A stretch of DNA of 5,298 nt from Acidobacteriota bacterium (GTDB taxonomy: Bacteria; Acidobacteriota; Terriglobia; UBA7540): positions 1 through 5,298 of the forward strand of contig QHZK01000310.1 of assembly GCA_003224635.1 (NCBI GenBank), in the 5' to 3' direction. Numbering within the stretch: the first letter of the stretch is position 1; the number at the start of each line of letters is the position of its first letter. A program made the position numbers and the translations under genes. Below are positions 1 through 5,298 of this stretch, piece after piece. The notes under the pieces are model-generated. The model saw nothing but the letters and a program-made list of their open reading frames with translations. It had not been told where the DNA came from and did no database searches.

Positions 1-903
1 GTTTACACTCGGAATCCCGCCAGCGTCCGGCAGTTGGTCTCCGAGGGAGCTACAGGCGCAAATTCCCTCGAAGACTTTGTCAGCAAGCTGAGTAAGCCCC
101 GTACGGTTTGGGTGATGGTGCCCGCGGGCGACCCGACCGAGCAGATGGTCACGACGCTCGCTCGCCTGATGGAAGCCGGCGACACCATCATCGACGGCGG
201 CAACTCGTTCTACAAGGACGACGTGCGGCGGTCGAAAGCTGTCGGCCGGAAAGGCGTTCACTACGTGGACGTCGGGACCAGCGGCGGCATTTGGGGGCTC
301 GAGCGCGGATACTGCATGATGATCGGCGGCGAAGAGGACGTGGTCAAGCGCCTCGACCCAATTTTCAAAACGCTCGCTCCCGGGCTCGGCGGCATTCCCC
401 GCACTCCGGGGCGGGAAAAACTCGGCGGAACGGCCGAGGAAGGTTATCTTTACTGCGGGCCCTCGGGCGCGGGGCACTTCGTGAAGATGGTTCACAACGG
501 CATCGAATACGGGTTGATGCAGGCTTACGCCGAGGGCTTCGACATTTTCCGCAACGCGACCTCCAAGGAGCTTGACCAGGACTATCGCTACAACCTGAAC
601 CTGGCGGACATCGCGGAGGTGTGGCGGCGGGGCAGTGTGGTAGCGTCCTGGCTGCTCGACCTCACGGCGATGGCGCTGGCCGAGGACTCGACGCTGTCCC
701 AATACACCGGCTACGTACACGATTCCGGCGAAGGCCGCTGGACGATTATGACCGCGATTGAAGAGGGCGTCCCTGCCGACGTGCTGTCAGCGTCGCTTTA
801 CGCGCGCTTCCGTTCGCGGCAGGAGCACACCTTCGGCGAGAAGCTGCTGTCAGCGATGCGGCAGAAGTTCGGCGGGCACGTCGAACAGGCGGCCGGCGGA
901 TAA
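1..903 (+). CDS. gnd: 6-phosphogluconate dehydrogenase, decarboxylating, short form (5' truncated by window edge)
   Basis: This cytoplasmic enzyme oxidatively decarboxylates 6-phosphogluconate to ribulose 5-phosphate and CO2, the last step of the oxidative pentose phosphate branch. The frame is open from base 1 and gives 300 residues before TAA. A TTG at 34 is only an internal codon, because the residues before it (VYTRNPASVRQ) already match the end of the second beta strand of the Rossmann fold. About 25-30 residues, including the GxGxxG loop, should lie upstream. In fragment numbering, DGGNS is near residue 65, the substrate-binding GTSGGIWG motif is at 91-98, and the catalytic region VKMVHNGIEYG is at 161-171, with Lys162 the probable catalytic lysine. 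The total of roughly 330 residues fits the short-form (YqeC/GndA-like) family rather than the roughly 470-residue form. Cofactor preference (NAD or NADP) is not settled. It is the first visible gene of an operon with zwf and glk. Confidence 0.93.
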   Translation, partial: VYTRNPASVRQLVSEGATGANSLEDFVSKLSKPRTVWVMVPAGDPTEQMVTTLARLMEAGDTIIDGGNSFYKDDVRRSKAVGRKGVHYVDVGTSGGIWGLERGYCMMIGGEEDVVKRLDPIFKTLAPGLGGIPRTPGREKLGGTAEEGYLYCGPSGAGHFVKMVHNGIEYGLMQAYAEGFDIFRNATSKELDQDYRYNLNLADIAEVWRRGSVVASWLLDLTAMALAEDSTLSQYTGYVHDSGEGRWTIMTAIEEGVPADVLSASLYARFRSRQEHTFGEKLLSAMRQKFGGHVEQAAGG

Positions 904-939
904 GAGCAGGGATTAGGGAAGACCCCCGAGGGAAACGAC

Positions 940-2508
940 ATGAAAACGATGGCGCGCGTGGAGCACGCAGAACCCGCAGTCCCGCCGACGATCCCGGAGA
1001 GAGAAAGACCTGGGAAAGCCGCAGACCCCTGTGTGATGGTAGTCTTCGGGGGCACGGGCGACCTGAACAAGCGCAAGCTGATTCCGGCGCTTTACAACCT
1101 AGCGACGAGCAACCTGCTGGCGCCCGAGTTTGCGGTGATCGGGATTGGTCGCACGGTGATGACCACCGAGGAGTTTCGCCGCAAAATCGATCAGGATATG
1201 CGCCAGTTCGCAACGGTTCCGGTCGAGCCGGCGGGCTGGCAACCTTTGCTTTCTCGCATCTACTATTTGGTCGGCGACGCGCAGGACAAAGACACCTACG
1301 TGCGCCTTCGTGAGCTGCTGGAGGAGGTGGACAAGAACCACCGGACGCGCGGCAACTACCTGTATTATCTCGCCACCGCTCCGGAGTTCTTCGGCGAGGT
1401 CGTTCGACAACTGGGCGCGGCCCGGCTGGCCGAGGAGCGCGACGGCCATTGGCGGCGCGTCATCATCGAAAAGCCTTTCGGTCACGATCTCGATTCTGCC
1501 CGGGTGTTGAATCGCGAGATCAACCGGATCCTGAAGGAAAACCAAATCTACCGCATCGATCATTACCTGGGGAAGGAGACGGTCCAGAACATCCTGGTGT
1601 TCCGGTTCTCGAACGGTATCTTCGAGCCTATCTGGAACCGGCGCTACATCGATCACGTCGAGATCACGGTCGCCGAAACGGTGGGAGTCGAGGGGCGGGG
1701 CGGCTACTACGAAGGCTCCGGGGCGTTGCGCGACATGGTGCCCAACCACATCTTCCAACTGATCTCCCTGACTACCATGGAGCCGCCGATTTCGTTTGAT
1801 GCCGACGCGGTGCGCGACGAGCAGGCGAAAATTCTGCGGGCTATTCAACCCATGTCGCCGGAGGACGTGCTCAACCGCAGCGTGCGCGGGCAGTACGGAG
1901 AGGGCGTGGTCGAAGGCCAGCGCGTGCCAGGCTACCGCTCGGAGCCGCACGTCGCGCCGGACTCTGCCACGGAGACGTTTGTGGCCCTCAAGCTCTTGAT
2001 CGACAACTGGCGCTGGGCGGACGTTCCGTTCTACGTGCGCACCGGCAAACGCCTGCCGCGGCGCGTGAGCGAGGTCGCCATCCGCTTCAGGCGCGCTCCG
2101 TTCGTGTTGTTTCGCAAGACTCCTGTGGAGCGCCTGACGCCCAACGAACTCGTGATCCGCATCCAGCCGGATGAAGGCATCTCCCTGCGCTTCGGGGCCA
2201 AAATCCCCGGCCCGCTCCTGCGCTTGGGCGCGGTCAAAATGAACTTTGATTACGCCGACTATTTCGGCAGCACGCCCAGCACCGGTTACGAGCGCCTGCT
2301 CTACGACTGCATGGTCGGCGACGCGACCCTGTTTCAGCGCGCGGACATGGTCGAGGCGGGCTGGAGCGTGGTGCAGCCCATCATCGACGTGTGGAGGGCC
2401 CTGCCTCCTCGCAACTTTCCCAACTACGCCGCCGGCGCCTGGGGGCCCAAGGACGGGCGCGATCTGCTGGAACGCGAAGGGAACCACTGGAGGGATATCG
2501 ACTCGTGA
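940..2508 (+). CDS. zwf: Glucose-6-phosphate 1-dehydrogenase
   Basis: The enzyme oxidises glucose 6-phosphate to 6-phosphoglucono-1,5-lactone with reduction of NAD(P)+, the entry step of the oxidative pentose phosphate pathway. The 522-residue product is close to the usual 480-510. The excess is a Pro/Glu-rich N-terminal tail of about 30 residues before the Rossmann strand. The nucleotide-binding motif FGGTGDLNKRKL is at 36-47 (commonly GASGDL in the family), EKPFG at 177-181, and the active-site signature RIDHYLGKE at 205-213. The probable general-base histidine is His270 in DMVPNH. The C-terminal domain carries DNWRWADVPFYVRTGKRL near 355-372. ATG at 940 was chosen because GAGGG at 928-932 sits 7 bases upstream; an in-frame ATG at 949 is the only close alternative. 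It lies 36 bases after gnd with no evident promoter or terminator between, and its stop overlaps glk, so co-transcription is likely. Confidence 0.97.
   Translation: MKTMARVEHAEPAVPPTIPERERPGKAADPCVMVVFGGTGDLNKRKLIPALYNLATSNLLAPEFAVIGIGRTVMTTEEFRRKIDQDMRQFATVPVEPAGWQPLLSRIYYLVGDAQDKDTYVRLRELLEEVDKNHRTRGNYLYYLATAPEFFGEVVRQLGAARLAEERDGHWRRVIIEKPFGHDLDSARVLNREINRILKENQIYRIDHYLGKETVQNILVFRFSNGIFEPIWNRRYIDHVEITVAETVGVEGRGGYYEGSGALRDMVPNHIFQLISLTTMEPPISFDADAVRDEQAKILRAIQPMSPEDVLNRSVRGQYGEGVVEGQRVPGYRSEPHVAPDSATETFVALKLLIDNWRWADVPFYVRTGKRLPRRVSEVAIRFRRAPFVLFRKTPVERLTPNELVIRIQPDEGISLRFGAKIPGPLLRLGAVKMNFDYADYFGSTPSTGYERLLYDCMVGDATLFQRADMVEAGWSVVQPIIDVWRALPPRNFPNYAAGAWGPKDGRDLLEREGNHWRDIDS
2489..2496 (+). 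promoter_or_regulatory. Ribosome binding site that sets the glk start
   Basis: GGAGGGAT lies inside the end of zwf, with its purine core about 9-11 bases before the GTG at 2505. It supports that GTG as the glk start rather than the in-frame ATG at 2391, which would add 38 residues with no counterpart in the family. Confidence 0.7.
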
Positions 2509-3482
2509 TTCTGGCGGGCGACATCGGGGGCACCAACGCCAGGCTGGCATGGTTCAGGCTGGAGGGCGGTCGCCTGACTTCCGCTGGTGAGAAGGACTAT
2601 CCCAGCCAGGAGCACGCCAGCCTGGAAGAGATCGTTGCGCAGTTTATAGCCGAGCACGGCGTCAAGGTCGAGCGCGCGTGCTTCGGCATCGCCGGGCCGG
2701 TCAAGAACGGGCGCGCCGTGACGCCGAACCTACCCTGGGTGGTGGATGCGAGCCGGTTGGCGGGCCGTCTGGGCCTCGACGGCGTGCTGCTTATTAACGA
2801 TCTCGAGGCCAACACCTACGGGATCGCTGTGCTTGAACCGAAGGATTTCGCCGTCCTCAACGAGGGCGGGGCCGAGCCCCGAGGCGGCCTCGCGGTTATC
2901 GCCGCCGGGACCGGTCTCGGCGAGGCTGGCGCTTTCTGGGACGGGAAAATGCACCGCCCGGTCCCGTGTGAAGGGGGTCACTGCGATTTTGCCCCGCGCA
3001 ACGCGCTCGAGACCGAGCTGCTTCATCATCTCCTCACGAAATACAAGCACGTGAGCTATGAGCGCGTCCTTTCCGGGGCGGGCCTGGTGAACATCTACAA
3101 GTTCCTGCGCGACACGGGCCGCGCGCAGGAACCTGCCTCGCTCGCGGCCGCGATGCGTCACGGAAACGCTGCGGCTGTCATCTCCAAAGCCGCGCTCGAG
3201 GGCGGCTCGCAGCTTGCCGACCAGGCGCTCGATCTCTTCGTTTCCCTTTACGGCGCGGAAGCCGGAAACCTGGCCCTCAAGTTCAAAGCCACCGGAGGCG
3301 TCTTCGTGGGCGGAGGCATCGCTCCCAAGATCATCGAGAAGTTGAAAGGCCCGACGTTCATGCAGGCCTTCACTGCGAAAGGCCGCATGAAGGCCTTGCT
3401 CGAAGCCATGCCCGTGAAGGTCATCCTCAATGACAAGACGGCCCTGCTCGGCGCCGCCCGCCGCGCCGCGCTCGGCGCGTGA
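2505..3482 (+). CDS. glk: Glucokinase (Glk family, proteobacterial type, not ROK)
   Basis: The enzyme uses ATP to phosphorylate glucose to glucose 6-phosphate in the cytoplasm, supplying Zwf. The start is GTG at 2505, which shares GTGA with the zwf stop (4-base overlap, typical of translational coupling). This gives 325 residues, close to the roughly 320 of E. coli Glk, and puts the phosphate-binding motif LAGDIGGTNARLA at residues 3-15, where the family has it. Other motifs are GIAGPV at 61-66, LINDLEA at 96-102 with the probable catalytic base Asp99, the nucleotide-binding GTGLGEAGAFW at 135-145, the sugar-binding EGGH at 156-159, SGAGLVNIY at 190-198 and the C-terminal GGVFVGGGIAPK at 264-275. 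The cysteine-rich zinc motif of ROK kinases is absent. It is the last gene of the operon and ends 69 bases before a convergent gene. No lactonase gene lies between zwf and glk. Confidence 0.95.
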   Translation: MILAGDIGGTNARLAWFRLEGGRLTSAGEKDYPSQEHASLEEIVAQFIAEHGVKVERACFGIAGPVKNGRAVTPNLPWVVDASRLAGRLGLDGVLLINDLEANTYGIAVLEPKDFAVLNEGGAEPRGGLAVIAAGTGLGEAGAFWDGKMHRPVPCEGGHCDFAPRNALETELLHHLLTKYKHVSYERVLSGAGLVNIYKFLRDTGRAQEPASLAAAMRHGNAAAVISKAALEGGSQLADQALDLFVSLYGAEAGNLALKFKATGGVFVGGGIAPKIIEKLKGPTFMQAFTAKGRMKALLEAMPVKVILNDKTALLGAARRAALGA

Positions 3483-3495
3483 CGCGCTTTGGAGT

Positions 3496-3522
3496 GCGGA
3501 AGCTTGCTTCCGCTTTGTTCTT
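3496..3522 (+). terminator. Probable intrinsic terminator after glk
   Basis: A perfect inverted repeat, GCGGAAGC-TT-GCTTCCGC, occupies 3496-3513. It would fold as a 7-8 bp GC-rich stem with a very tight loop, and is followed at 3514-3522 by TTTGTTCTT. It starts 13 bases after the glk stop, in the gap between convergent genes, which fits a terminator for the + strand operon. On the - strand no T-run follows the stem, so it is less likely to serve the opposing gene. The same palindrome could instead be a dispersed repeat. Confidence 0.6.
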
Positions 3523-3551
3523 GCGCTCGGGAAGGTCCTGCTTGGTCTGCG

Positions 3552-4922
3552 CTATGGCACTGATCGGGGTTGGTCGAATCTCATGTCCATTTCCGTGTAC
3601 TTTGGCAGGATCACGTCCCGCCCGTGGCGGCTGATAAGATATAGACCCGAGAACGCTGCCGCCGCAAGCCGCGCACTTCCTGCAGTGGAGGCGTCGGTGG
3701 CGGTGGACAAGAGGGTCTCGGCTACAAGCTGGAAAGAGTCGTCCGTGACCTTGGCGATTCCTGCCGTCACTCCGAGATCGATCAAGACGTGTGCTATGCC
3801 CGGATTCCCGCCCCTCAGGCCACCTTCCGAGTCCATTCGCATCTGCGACCCTTTTTCCACCTCCGCTTCTACGAGCGAGGCGGCGATGCCGCTTCGCACT
3901 CCACTGGGCAGGGTCAACCCGGTAAACGTCACATTCAAGGATCCGGGCCGACTGAGCCAGCGTGGCGGAACCCTCCTTGCGACCCGTCCCTCGATGATGG
4001 TCCCCTCGGGGAGCGTCGTACCCGAACTCAGACGCGCAGGCTCGAGCAGTTGAGCGTAAAACGAGTCTCCTGGGTGGTTCTTCGAGGCGCTCACGGGAGT
4101 CAAGAGAATCAAGCGTGCTGGGGCTCCGGCCGCCAGTGTCGCCGGCATGGGCGGATGCGCCTGACCGTGAGAGTTCGCTCCATTCGCTTCTGAAGTCCCT
4201 TCGGAGGCTGTCGCGGCCAGCCCACCGCTTGCCGGACGGTCAGCCTCAAGAATCAATCTGGGGCCCGCGCGCGATATCTGTTGCTTAGCGTCCTTTTTCT
4301 CCTCCGTGCGGTTGCGTAGTATCGGATTCGCCTCCCGAGCCTGAGCCGCGGCATTTGACTGGGCGCTTACCTCGACCGGGTGAATGGCCGCGACAAGGGA
4401 TACACGCACGGAAATCTCGGAGCCATCGGGAAGGGAGAAGCTGCCGGAACGAAAGGCAGGAAAATTCTCGTGCCGCGAGGCGAAAAGCTGAGCTAACCAT
4501 GGCCGGTAGCGATTGCGTACGCGGCGCCGGCGCTTCACGCTGTCCACTGTCAAATGGACGCGGCTGCCGGCTGGAATCAAGCGGCGGTCGCCGGAGTAGA
4601 CATCTCGCTCAACCGCGCCCTCGAGGCTACTCCCGGGTTTCAGACCGGAAAGTTTACGTGGAGCGTCGAGCCGGACCTCGACGAACAGGCGCGCCGTCGG
4701 AAGTGCGCTATTATCACCGTCAGCGCCACGGGAAGGGACCGGCGAGAGGGATGCAACCAAAGTCAGGACCAAGACGTACAGAGGGCGTGTTCCACGCGCT
4801 ACGGCTTGTGCCTGTAGCTCTGGCGATTTGCTCAGCTCGTGCCTGGACCGGAACGGCAACTCGACCGAAGTCCTCTGCACGATTGCCCGAGCGAACCAGA
4901 TTCGTAGGGTATGCCGGAGCAT
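3552..4922 (-). CDS. Exported protein with two duplicated beta-rich domains, distantly VirB10/TrbI-like; function unknown
   Basis: The product is 456 residues with no assignable enzymatic role. A hydrophobic segment at 48-60 (PLYVLVLTLVASL) followed by PVPSRGADGD suggests a signal peptide cut near 66-67, so the protein is probably exported. Two related domains follow, at about 77-180 and 269-353. Each runs ARLF/ARLI, then PGSSLEG or PGDSFYA, then a Pro-Ala-Gly or Pro-Glu-Gly turn (LIPAGS, LPEGTI), a basic stretch, and SLPDG or TLPSG ending in SLVAA or SLVEA. An Ala/Ser/Gly/Pro-rich linker at about 188-268 joins them. The C-terminus has GRDVILPKYTEMDMRFDQP (434-452), recalling the last strands of VirB10/TrbI proteins. 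No conjugation genes are nearby. The start is uncertain: ATG at 4922 has GGAGG only 3 bases away and leaves a 47-residue lead before the hydrophobic core. GTG at 4880 or TTG at 4859 are alternatives. Codons such as AGA, CGA and CTA are commoner here than in zwf, suggesting modest expression. Confidence 0.8.
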   Translation of the reverse strand: MLRHTLRIWFARAIVQRTSVELPFRSRHELSKSPELQAQAVARGTRPLYVLVLTLVASLSPVPSRGADGDNSALPTARLFVEVRLDAPRKLSGLKPGSSLEGAVERDVYSGDRRLIPAGSRVHLTVDSVKRRRRVRNRYRPWLAQLFASRHENFPAFRSGSFSLPDGSEISVRVSLVAAIHPVEVSAQSNAAAQAREANPILRNRTEEKKDAKQQISRAGPRLILEADRPASGGLAATASEGTSEANGANSHGQAHPPMPATLAAGAPARLILLTPVSASKNHPGDSFYAQLLEPARLSSGTTLPEGTIIEGRVARRVPPRWLSRPGSLNVTFTGLTLPSGVRSGIAASLVEAEVEKGSQMRMDSEGGLRGGNPGIAHVLIDLGVTAGIAKVTDDSFQLVAETLLSTATDASTAGSARLAAAAFSGLYLISRHGRDVILPKYTEMDMRFDQPRSVP

Positions 4923-5058
4923 TGCCCTCCACTTTCTCGACCAGCCCCAGCCTTCTCACCCTGGCCCCGAAGTCCGCTCGAATCCGAACTACTTCCGGCA
5001 ACGTCAGCGAAGCGTCAAAGGCGAAGCCGCAGCTTGGTCATCGTGCGGACCAGGATAA

Positions 5059-5088
5059 ATGATAGCTGAAAGCCGATAGCTTTTCCAA
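5059..5088 (-). promoter_or_regulatory. Possible sigma70-type promoter for the exported-protein gene
   Basis: On the - strand, TTGGAA (5088-5083) and TATCAT (5064-5059) are separated by 18 bases. They match the -35 consensus at 4 of 6 and the -10 consensus at 5 of 6 positions. Transcription would begin near 5052 and leave a leader of about 130 bases before ATG 4922. It lies just after the stop of the upstream minus-strand gene, an A/T-richer patch in otherwise GC-rich DNA. This is a match by eye only. Confidence 0.3.
5061..5081. repeat. Short direct repeat GATAGCT with an overlapping weak hairpin
   Basis: GATAGCT occurs at 5061-5067 and 5075-5081, spaced 14 bases start to start. AAAGC (5069-5073) and GCTTT (5079-5083) could pair in a weak 5-bp stem. 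This is the only repetitive element in the 169-base gap 4923-5091. It could be the remnant of a short intergenic tandem repeat, a binding site overlapping the proposed -10 box, or chance. Confidence 0.4.
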
Positions 5089-5091
5089 ATC

Positions 5092-5298
5092 TCATTTCAC
5101 CTTGATGAGGGCGACCCCGTGCTTGGGAACCTGGGTGGAGTAATTCCCCTCGAACGAGCCCAGGTCCTTCTTGGCCCAAAGGTCGCGCACGGTGGCGGAG
5201 CCCGAGACTTCGATATCGCTGAAATTCACTTTGATGGTCGCCGCGTCTTCGCCGCGATTGAACAGGCCGACCGCCTTGCTGCCGTCCGCCAGCGGTTT
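5092..5298 (-). CDS. C-terminal end of a probable glycoside hydrolase, GH27-type alpha-galactosidase (truncated by window edge)
   Basis: The frame is open from the right edge and ends at TGA (5094-5092), giving the last 68 residues of a longer protein. It reads as a C-terminal beta-sandwich: DGSKAVGLFNRGEDAATIKV, then a strand ending in VRDLWAKKDLGSFEGNYS, then VPKHGVALIKVK. The pattern of a product that adds Leu-Phe-Asn-Arg, followed by RDLW and a final VPxHG-aLxKV, is what I associate with the C-terminal domain of GH27 alpha-galactosidases. Related GH families have similar ends, and the catalytic barrel with its two aspartates is outside the window, so the enzyme class is inferred from this tail alone. 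If correct, it would hydrolyse terminal alpha-galactosides, probably outside the cytoplasm. It is upstream of, and on the same strand as, the exported-protein gene, with a gap of 169 bases. Confidence 0.75.
   Translation of the reverse strand, partial: KPLADGSKAVGLFNRGEDAATIKVNFSDIEVSGSATVRDLWAKKDLGSFEGNYSTQVPKHGVALIKVK

Noticed and set aside
2391..2504. Upstream in-frame extension of glk from ATG 2391
   Set aside because: The extension is inside zwf, would add 38 low-complexity Arg/Ser-rich residues before the conserved Glk N-terminus, and the ribosome-binding site points to GTG 2505.
1099..2550. 483-codon open frame on the - strand opposite zwf
   Set aside because: It lies entirely antisense to an unmistakable zwf, has no recognisable domain, and long antisense frames are expected in GC-rich coding DNA with strong third-position bias.
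3462..3479. GC-only hairpin CGCGCCG-CGCT-CGGCGCG at the end of glk
   Set aside because: It is within the coding region (Ala/Arg/Leu-rich tail) and has no T-run after it; the better terminator is at 3496-3522.
3430..4053. 207-codon + strand open frame spanning the glk end and the convergent gap
   Set aside because: It overlaps the glk 3' end in another frame, crosses the terminator hairpin and is antisense to the exported-protein gene; the product shows no family features.
3552..4922. Part of a type IV secretion or conjugation locus, suggested by VirB10/TrbI resemblance
   Set aside because: No other conjugation or secretion gene is in the window, and the similarity is confined to short beta-strand and turn patterns in a duplicated architecture.
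4720..5001. 93-codon - strand open frame overlapping the start of the exported-protein gene
   Set aside because: It overlaps the gene in a different frame on the same strand, has no recognisable motif, and does not continue the exported protein, so it does not suggest a frameshift.
4355..5062. 235-codon + strand open frame opposite the exported-protein gene
   Set aside because: It is Arg/Gly/Ser-rich with no domain pattern, typical of an antisense shadow; the - strand frame has a signal-like segment and repeated domains.

Overview
The window looks like ordinary GC-rich chromosomal DNA from a soil-type bacterium, most plausibly a member of Acidobacteriota. That placement is an inference. It rests on three things: a short-form 6-phosphogluconate dehydrogenase directly upstream of zwf and a proteobacterial-type glk; a large secreted protein with duplicated beta-rich domains that resembles proteins I associate with Acidobacteria; and a neighbouring alpha-galactosidase-like gene. 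No marker gene settles it.

Layout: bases 1-3482 on the + strand hold a tight three-gene sugar-phosphate operon. It contains the 3' part of gnd (5' end outside the window), zwf 36 bases later, and glk, whose GTG start overlaps the zwf stop by 4 bases. A short convergent gap (3483-3551) carries a perfect 8-bp hairpin followed by a T-rich tract, which probably terminates the operon. From 3552 to the right edge everything is on the - strand. There is one complete gene for an exported two-domain protein of unknown function (3552-4922), then a 169-base gap with a possible sigma70-type promoter and a small direct repeat. Last comes the C-terminal end of a probable glycoside hydrolase (5092-5298), which runs off the window.

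How the genes work together: Glk phosphorylates glucose to glucose 6-phosphate. Zwf oxidises this to 6-phosphogluconolactone with NAD(P)+ reduction, and Gnd decarboxylates 6-phosphogluconate to ribulose 5-phosphate. This is the oxidative pentose phosphate branch with its own glucose entry step. The lactonase (pgl) is not in the window, so it is upstream of gnd or elsewhere. If the minus-strand hydrolase is an alpha-galactosidase, it could release hexoses outside the cytoplasm, but it is transcribed separately and any functional link is speculative.

I found no mobile element, CRISPR array, tRNA, rRNA or convincing new system. The points most worth a second look are the cofactor-determining residues of Gnd at the left edge, the internally duplicated secreted protein, and the corrected glk start.
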